This document shows positions 59,548 through 64,000 of a stretch of DNA of 64,000 bases, in pieces. The DNA is taken from positions 3,156,001-3,220,000 of the forward strand of contig NZ_CP157804.1 in NCBI RefSeq assembly GCF_040112705.1, read 5' to 3'. The stretch comes from Flagellimonas sp. MMG031. Lineage in GTDB: Bacteria; Bacteroidota; Bacteroidia; Flavobacteriales; Flavobacteriaceae. The number at the start of each line of letters is the position of its first letter. Position 1 is the stretch's first letter. The position numbers and the translations under genes are program-made. Under the pieces are notes generated by a model that had not been told where the DNA came from, made no database searches, and saw only the letters and a program-made list of their open reading frames with translations.

Positions 59548-59680
59548 TAAACCATAAAATCATACACGTCCCATATATCGGAAGTAGCACAAAATCATCA
59601 AAAAAAGGAAGACGCTCCAGGTAACATAAGTTAATGCTATGCCTGCGGCCTTTGTTTTATCGCTACTGGGTTTGTGTCTT
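59548..59680 (+). repeat. Direct repeat B, right copy
   Basis: Second copy of the sequence at 48467-48600, same orientation, sharing CATCAAAAAAAGGAAGACGC and flanks at about 80% identity by eye. It lies 64 bp after the nitroreductase gene. The two copies bracket about 11 kb of accessory genes. Confidence 0.7.
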
Positions 59681-59789
59681 GTTGGTATTTAAGGTTCAGA
59701 ATGAATATAATTGATACTTATAACCAACAAGCAATTAAATTATTAGGCTGTTTACAAATTGCTGTGGATTTCCAACAAAACAAAGAGTT

Positions 59790-60133
59790 CACTGTTCGAC
59801 GGTGCCCCCAATCAGCTTCTTGCGGTAATGTATTTTCAGCTGCAACTTAGTGTTGGCCGTTATTCTTCTTCCGACTCCAACTGTCCATCGACTTTCGTAT
59901 TCAGTTTTTAATCCCTTTTCCGTTTCCGAGACCATCTCAGAATTGAGCATTCCATAATATTCTCCAACATTAAGCCGTTGCCCTTGAAATGGGAAATCAA
60001 TACCAAATCTATATCGAAACCCAATCGTGAAGCGTTCTTTCCTAAATCGATTTTCGACACGAAACCTGTGACCATATTTGATGATTTCCCTTTGAACTGA
60101 AGCCTTCCCTAAAAATAAAAAGGAAACCGATAT
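59790..60133 (-). pseudogene. DUF2490-type outer-membrane protein, N-terminally truncated
   Basis: The minus strand is open from about 60133 to the TGA at 59790-59792 and reads REIIKYGHRFRVENRFRKE, then RYRFGIDFPFQGQ, NVGEYYGMLNSEM, RWTVGVGRRI and KLQLKIHYRKKLIGG. These alternating strands and the HRFRVE-RYRFGIDFP signature match the C-terminus of DUF2490 barrels. No start codon or signal remains and a stop lies just upstream, so only the C-terminal 114 codons survive. Confidence 0.6.
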
Positions 60134-60736
60134 TTAATAAACCATTTGAATTAAACACTACGGGCGACAAAATATATAGCTCATAGCTAATCAGTTTCTT
60201 AATCGATGTTTAGGCGTATTTGGAATGTCCCCAATTTTTTAAATTTGCCTATATTGATAACAGAAGAGTAAATATGGAAATTTTAAAATCTGACTTATGC
60301 CCAACTTAAAATTAACCGCTAACTTAAACGAAACGAGCCATGTACAAACACGTTGGAGCACTTTTGGCTAAAGCTTACTTTTGTTGCTACGTGCTGCGCA
60401 CTTCCACCCTAAAAGAAATGTACTCCAACGACCCACTAAACCAAATTATAGCCCTTACCTACCTATCGAGGGAAAACCAAGTTTGGAGCAATTAAACAAA
60501 ACCCCGAGGTGCGCCAACAGTGGCTAAAAGTGATATGGCCACGAAATTTTTATTCCCCATACCTCTAAAACGACAAGATACGGCAGCTACGCGACCTTCT
60601 TGGCAAACAATGTAACAAGACAAACCGGAAGCACCCTTCTTTCAACATTGTAACACGATTTCGCTATATTTCCATAAAAATCCCGGAACTACGTTTAGCG
60701 GGTCATTGGCAACAATTAAACCAAACTAAGAAAATT
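60134..60736. other. Non-coding or decayed stretch
   Basis: About 600 bp upstream of the exporter gene. A 51-residue frame at 60340-60495 (MYKHVGALLAKAYFCCYVLR) has no recognisable family and its composition is odd; I treat it as chance or debris. No promoter or repeat was pinned down. Confidence 0.35.
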
Positions 60737-61369
60737 ATGTTCGGAATAATAAACTTTGAGGCTTTTTTAATAGCGGGATTAATAATGAATTTAACACCGG
60801 GAGCTGATACAATGTATATTCTTGGAAGAAGCATTGCTCAAGGAAAAAAGGCTGGTATTTTATCTGTATTGGGAATATCGACTGGAGCAATTTTTCATAT
60901 CATTTTTGCAACTTTAGGATTATCGATCATACTTGCTAAATCTGCAACAGCTTTTGTAATAGTAAAATATTTGGGAGCAGTTTATTTGATATTTTTAGGA
61001 CTTAAAACGATATTTAAAAAACCAGATGGAAAATTTGAATTGAGTACTGAAAGTGAAATAGTGAATTATAGAAAAATTTACTTATCCGGAGTTCTAACCA
61101 ATATTCTGAATCCTAAAGTAGCAATATTTTTTCTTGCATTTTTACCACAATTTATTGACCCAAATTATGTGCAAAGTTCACTTCCATTTTTAATCCTTGG
61201 AATTACATTTTTACTTACAGGAACAATTTGGTGTTTCATTTTAGCTTTATTTGCTTCAAAACTATCTGACCGAATAAGAAAAAATTACAAAATAAAAATG
61301 TGGTTGGACAAAATAACTGGCGGAATTTTTGTAGCTCTTGGAATAAAATTAGCATTAATGAAAAAATAA
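60737..61369 (+). CDS. LysE-family amino-acid exporter
   Basis: 210 aa with six expected membrane helices, a normal LysE/RhtB length. N-terminal signature MNLTPGADTMYILGRSIAQGKKAG, then GAIFHIIFATLGLS, LGAVYLIFLGLKTI and LTNILNPKVAIFFLAFLPQF, all classic. It exports amino acids or related compounds through the inner membrane; specificity unknown. The gene is much more AT-rich than its neighbours and sits among pseudogenes and IS debris, which suggests recent acquisition. Confidence 0.93.
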   Translation: MFGIINFEAFLIAGLIMNLTPGADTMYILGRSIAQGKKAGILSVLGISTGAIFHIIFATLGLSIILAKSATAFVIVKYLGAVYLIFLGLKTIFKKPDGKFELSTESEIVNYRKIYLSGVLTNILNPKVAIFFLAFLPQFIDPNYVQSSLPFLILGITFLLTGTIWCFILALFASKLSDRIRKNYKIKMWLDKITGGIFVALGIKLALMKK

Positions 61370-61769
61370 CTGTTAACAGGCTAGAGTTTATATTTATGGC
61401 GACTTTTGGTTGTATCAAAATTTCAGTTCCATTTCGCGCATTTACTTCAAAAATGACAGATTGAAAAAAATATAAAATGAAACAAAAGCCTTTGTTTTTG
61501 GAGATTTTGGAAATGAAAGTCCAATCAAGCTAATCAAAATTATTCACACGCATTACATCCAATCGGCATAAACCTTGCATTATCAAGCAAACTGAATGTT
61601 CTTAGTTATCCTTTTAAAATTGTTCAATGAAAACCAATCTATTATACGTCTTCAAACGAATTAGGACTGGCCCGGTCCAAAGTTAAGTCATAGTTTCAAC
61701 TTTTGAATTTGATGCTCTTTCCTTCTTTTGAGCATCGTTCTTTTCTTTATCAATTTACGGTTTTGTTAT
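61370..61769. other. Intergenic region between the exporter and IS3 remnant
   Basis: 400 bp without a gene. A hairpin GATGCTC (61711-61717) with GAGCATC (61730-61736) is followed by GTTCTTTTCTTT and may be a terminator. A partial stretch near 61480-61510 (AAAGCCTTTGTTTTTGGAGA) is not identified. Confidence 0.4.
61711..61745 (+). terminator. Possible terminator hairpin
   Basis: GATGCTC and GAGCATC form a perfect 7 bp stem with a 12-base loop, followed by a T-rich stretch. It lies 340 bp after the exporter stop, just before the IS3 remnant. Confidence 0.4.
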
Positions 61770-62700
61770 CTTTAGACCAAGTTCAGTCCACTTTTAGTTG
61801 AAGATTTACAGTTCTATATGGCTTTCATAGGCCAATTTGCCCAACATCTTGCTAATGAACTCACTTCCATTAACCACTTTGACACGTCTTGGTAGTACTT
61901 CGTTCCCAAAAGTAATGGCTTCCATTATCTGTATACCTAGACGACATCACTTCCCTTGATGATTTTCCCGCATGGATTGCCAAAACCTCACGGCTATATT
62001 ATCCACTACAGTTAAAGACTTGAACAGCTCTCGCTTCACAACTGGTCAGGGACAAAATCCATTCCCCAAAATTCGTTAAGACTAAAACCGTACCCTCGGC
62101 GGGTGGGCTGTGTGCCGCAGAACCGTGCCGTTTTGGGCCGCTTGCTCTTCAAGTTCAACCATTACTGAAAATAAACCCGGTACATGTGTTTGTGGTTGCG
62201 TATGAAACCCTCCGTTTTTAAAAGGATATTGATGCGCCAAAAGTCTTATCGTGTCCTGACGGCGGCAGTCTCGCTTATTTTCATCCGCAACAGTTCATCA
62301 CTACGGCCCTCGATCCTGAAATAGAAAACGTTCTTGTCCAGCAATACCAGCTAGCAAAAACGCTGGATGGAAATATTGTACTCCATCCTTATCTTATATG
62401 GCTTCCCACGCTTTCAAGACAGCCTCAGAACCTTTTTTAAGCACCTCCTACAGAATCTGATTGCCCTTGCTCAGGTCGGTGACCAGCTTCTTCAACTGTG
62501 CAATCTCCTCCTCCAAGTTCTTCAAACTCCGAAGTTGGGAGACACCCAGCCCGCCATATTTCTTTTTCCAGTTGTATAACCTGATCTAGCTGATGTCCAT
62601 CTTGCTGCATCCCTCTTGCATATCGGCACCCATCTCCACTTGTTTGATCTCAAATACTATTTACAATTCCGTGTACTTATATCGTCTCTTAAGCAAATAT
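61770..62700 (-). mobile_element. Decayed IS3-family transposase (orfA and orfB remnants)
   Basis: The minus strand, read in several frames with stops and shifts, shows an IS3-type orfA piece (YNWKKKYGGLGVSQL, LKNLEEEIAQLKKLV, EVLKKG) in the right part and an orfB piece in the left part (HQYPFKNGGF, FGNEVLPRRVKVVNGSEF, ISKMLGKLAYESH). At least four internal stops rule out function. The left end, 61770-61810, matches a 40 bp scar at 30349-30389, so it is probably the end of this IS family. Termini on the right were not resolved. Confidence 0.75.
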
Positions 62701-62896
62701 TTGTTTAAAGTTAAATATTTATTCGCCCGGATTCTCTGGTTTTATACTGTTTGGTTTAACGGAAGGAGGTAAAAGGAATGAAGATACAAAAAACTCTATC
62801 TTCACCAATCTATTTGTAATAAGTCTAAATAAATTTGGGATATTGGGAAACGGAAAATATATTTGTTAAAATTATTAATATTAAATCTAAATAAAA

Positions 62897-64000
62897 ATGA
62901 TTTCAAGACAAATAATGGGGGCTGTTATGATTCTTACCGTATTAAGTTCCTGCTCCAACGACAGTTCCAATGAGGTGGATCCAATAATAGCCATCGACAA
63001 TCCTGAGACCTACGTTTTTGATCGAAATGGTGAAAGTTCCGTTTATTTTGGGGGACAGACAACCCGAATTTTGATGTCCGAGGAAATCATTGCCAAGCTA
63101 ATGGATGAGACCACAACGGCTGAAATCCTCAATAGCATGTATGCCCATGAAGAGGCAGGGGCCGACTTTACAAATGCCGACCTGAACGCTTCCAACAAAA
63201 ACCTCAAGGGTAAAACCGCTGCATCATTTGATTTCTACTCCAACAATGCAACCGATCAGGCTTTGATCAGGGCGGATTTCGAAAATTGGATTCAGGTCCA
63301 GGTCGATGAAGTGTACCCTAACTGGAATACGGCGGCCTCTGCAGGGGTAGCCGGGCAAATTGCTGATGGTTCTTCCACCAGATACGTTACGGGAAAAGGA
63401 TTGGAGATGAATCAATTGTTCAATAAATCATTGATCGGGGCCTTGATGGTCGACCAAATTTTGAACAACTATATCAGTGATGGGTATTTGGATGCAGGGA
63501 ACCAAAAGTCGGACAATGATGATGAGATCTTGGAAGATGGGAGTAACTATACCACCATGGAACACTATTGGGATGAGGCATATGGTTATGCTTTTGGTAC
63601 ATCACAAAATCTGGCCGATCCACTGCCCACGATAGGGGAGGACGATAATTTTCTGAACAAATATATTGGACGTGTAGAAAGCGATGATGATTTTGCAGGA
63701 ATTGCGGATGAGATCTATCAAGCGTTCAAGTTGGGCCGTGCGGCCATAGTGGCAAAGGATTACGAAGTAAGGGATGATCAGGCCCAGGTCCTTCGCCAAC
63801 TCATTTCCGAAATTATCGGGATCAGGGCCGTGTATTACCTACAACAGGGGAAAAATGCCCTGGAACAGGAAACCCCTGACTACGGTGCTGCATTTCATGA
63901 CCTGTCCGAAGGATATGGCTTTGTTTACAGTCTACAGTTTACTCGAGTTCCCAACTCAAACGAACCCTATTTCAATAAAGCCGAAGTGGATGCCTTGCTT
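62897..64000 (+). CDS. DUF4856 lipoprotein, 3' end outside window
   Basis: The ATG at 62897 follows an A-rich leader (AAATAAAAATG). 368 codons are visible without a stop and the gene runs off the right edge. A lipoprotein signal comes first (MISRQIMGAVMILTVLSSC, lipid Cys19). The mature part contains FDRNGESSVYFGGQTTRI, KLMDETTTAEILNSMYAHEE, TTMEHYWDEAYGYAFG, FLNKYIGRVESD and VYYLQQGKNALEQ, which fit DUF4856, a family related to imelysin-type iron-regulated surface lipoproteins. Such genes usually sit upstream of imelysin and TonB receptor genes for iron uptake, but those would lie beyond the window. Confidence 0.88.
   Translation, partial: MISRQIMGAVMILTVLSSCSNDSSNEVDPIIAIDNPETYVFDRNGESSVYFGGQTTRILMSEEIIAKLMDETTTAEILNSMYAHEEAGADFTNADLNASNKNLKGKTAASFDFYSNNATDQALIRADFENWIQVQVDEVYPNWNTAASAGVAGQIADGSSTRYVTGKGLEMNQLFNKSLIGALMVDQILNNYISDGYLDAGNQKSDNDDEILEDGSNYTTMEHYWDEAYGYAFGTSQNLADPLPTIGEDDNFLNKYIGRVESDDDFAGIADEIYQAFKLGRAAIVAKDYEVRDDQAQVLRQLISEIIGIRAVYYLQQGKNALEQETPDYGAAFHDLSEGYGFVYSLQFTRVPNSNEPYFNKAEVDALL

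Noticed and set aside
60340..60495. 51-residue frame starting MYKHVGALL
   Set aside because: No family resemblance and unusual Cys/Tyr composition; surrounded by decayed sequence.

Overview
The window looks like a chromosome segment of a marine Flavobacteriaceae (Bacteroidota). Indicators are a hybrid two-component system (HTCS), many lipoproteins, four S1 sulfatases with GH2 galactosidases, a type IX secretion (T9SS) sorting domain, an outer-membrane TonB-type receptor, Bacteroidetes-type tyrosine integrase, and AT-rich gene starts without strong Shine-Dalgarno sequences. The genus cannot be fixed from the sequence alone. No rRNA, tRNA or CRISPR array was seen.

Region 1 (1-30.4 kb) is a sulfated-polysaccharide or glycan utilisation region. 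It holds an alpha/beta hydrolase, a sulfatase and a GH2 enzyme in one minus-strand run, a second sulfatase, a TlpA-type lipoprotein beside a remnant of another, the HTCS regulator with a large inverted repeat in its promoter, a LacZ-type GH2, a T9SS-exported protein of unknown family, then a plus-strand set (hydroxypyruvate isomerase-like, FGE-fold protein, Gfo/Idh/MocA oxidoreductase), an AraC regulator and an outer-membrane receptor, and finally two adjacent sulfatase genes bordered on both sides by decayed sulfatase remnants. No SusC/SusD pair is present in the window, so this is not a complete canonical PUL.

Region 2 (30.5-48.2 kb) is a nitrate assimilation block bounded by two direct copies of a ~125 bp repeat, with a tyrosine recombinase just inside the left copy. 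It encodes a nitrate reductase fused to a NirB-like FAD/NAD oxidoreductase and a BFD domain, a rubredoxin fusion protein whose N-terminus resembles a cofactor-less nitrite/sulfite reductase fold, a NarK transporter, an alginate-export-type porin, siroheme methyltransferase CobA, NirB, NirD, DUF4202 and DUF7009 proteins, and a NarX/NarL-like two-component pair. Tandem TACGTA-type motifs lie in the three intergenic promoter regions of the cluster. Together these genes can bring nitrate across both membranes, reduce it to nitrite and then to ammonium, make the siroheme needed, and sense nitrate.

Region 3 (48.2-64 kb) is accessory and partly decayed. It includes an amidohydrolase, a cupin pseudogene, an Ada-like AraC/MGMT repair protein, a tight four-gene GNAT-MBL-AraC-GNAT operon, a PLP-dependent decarboxylase, a nitroreductase, an AT-rich LysE exporter, a DUF2490 remnant, a second dispersed repeat pair, a decayed IS3-family transposase and the 5' part of a DUF4856 lipoprotein gene running off the right edge.
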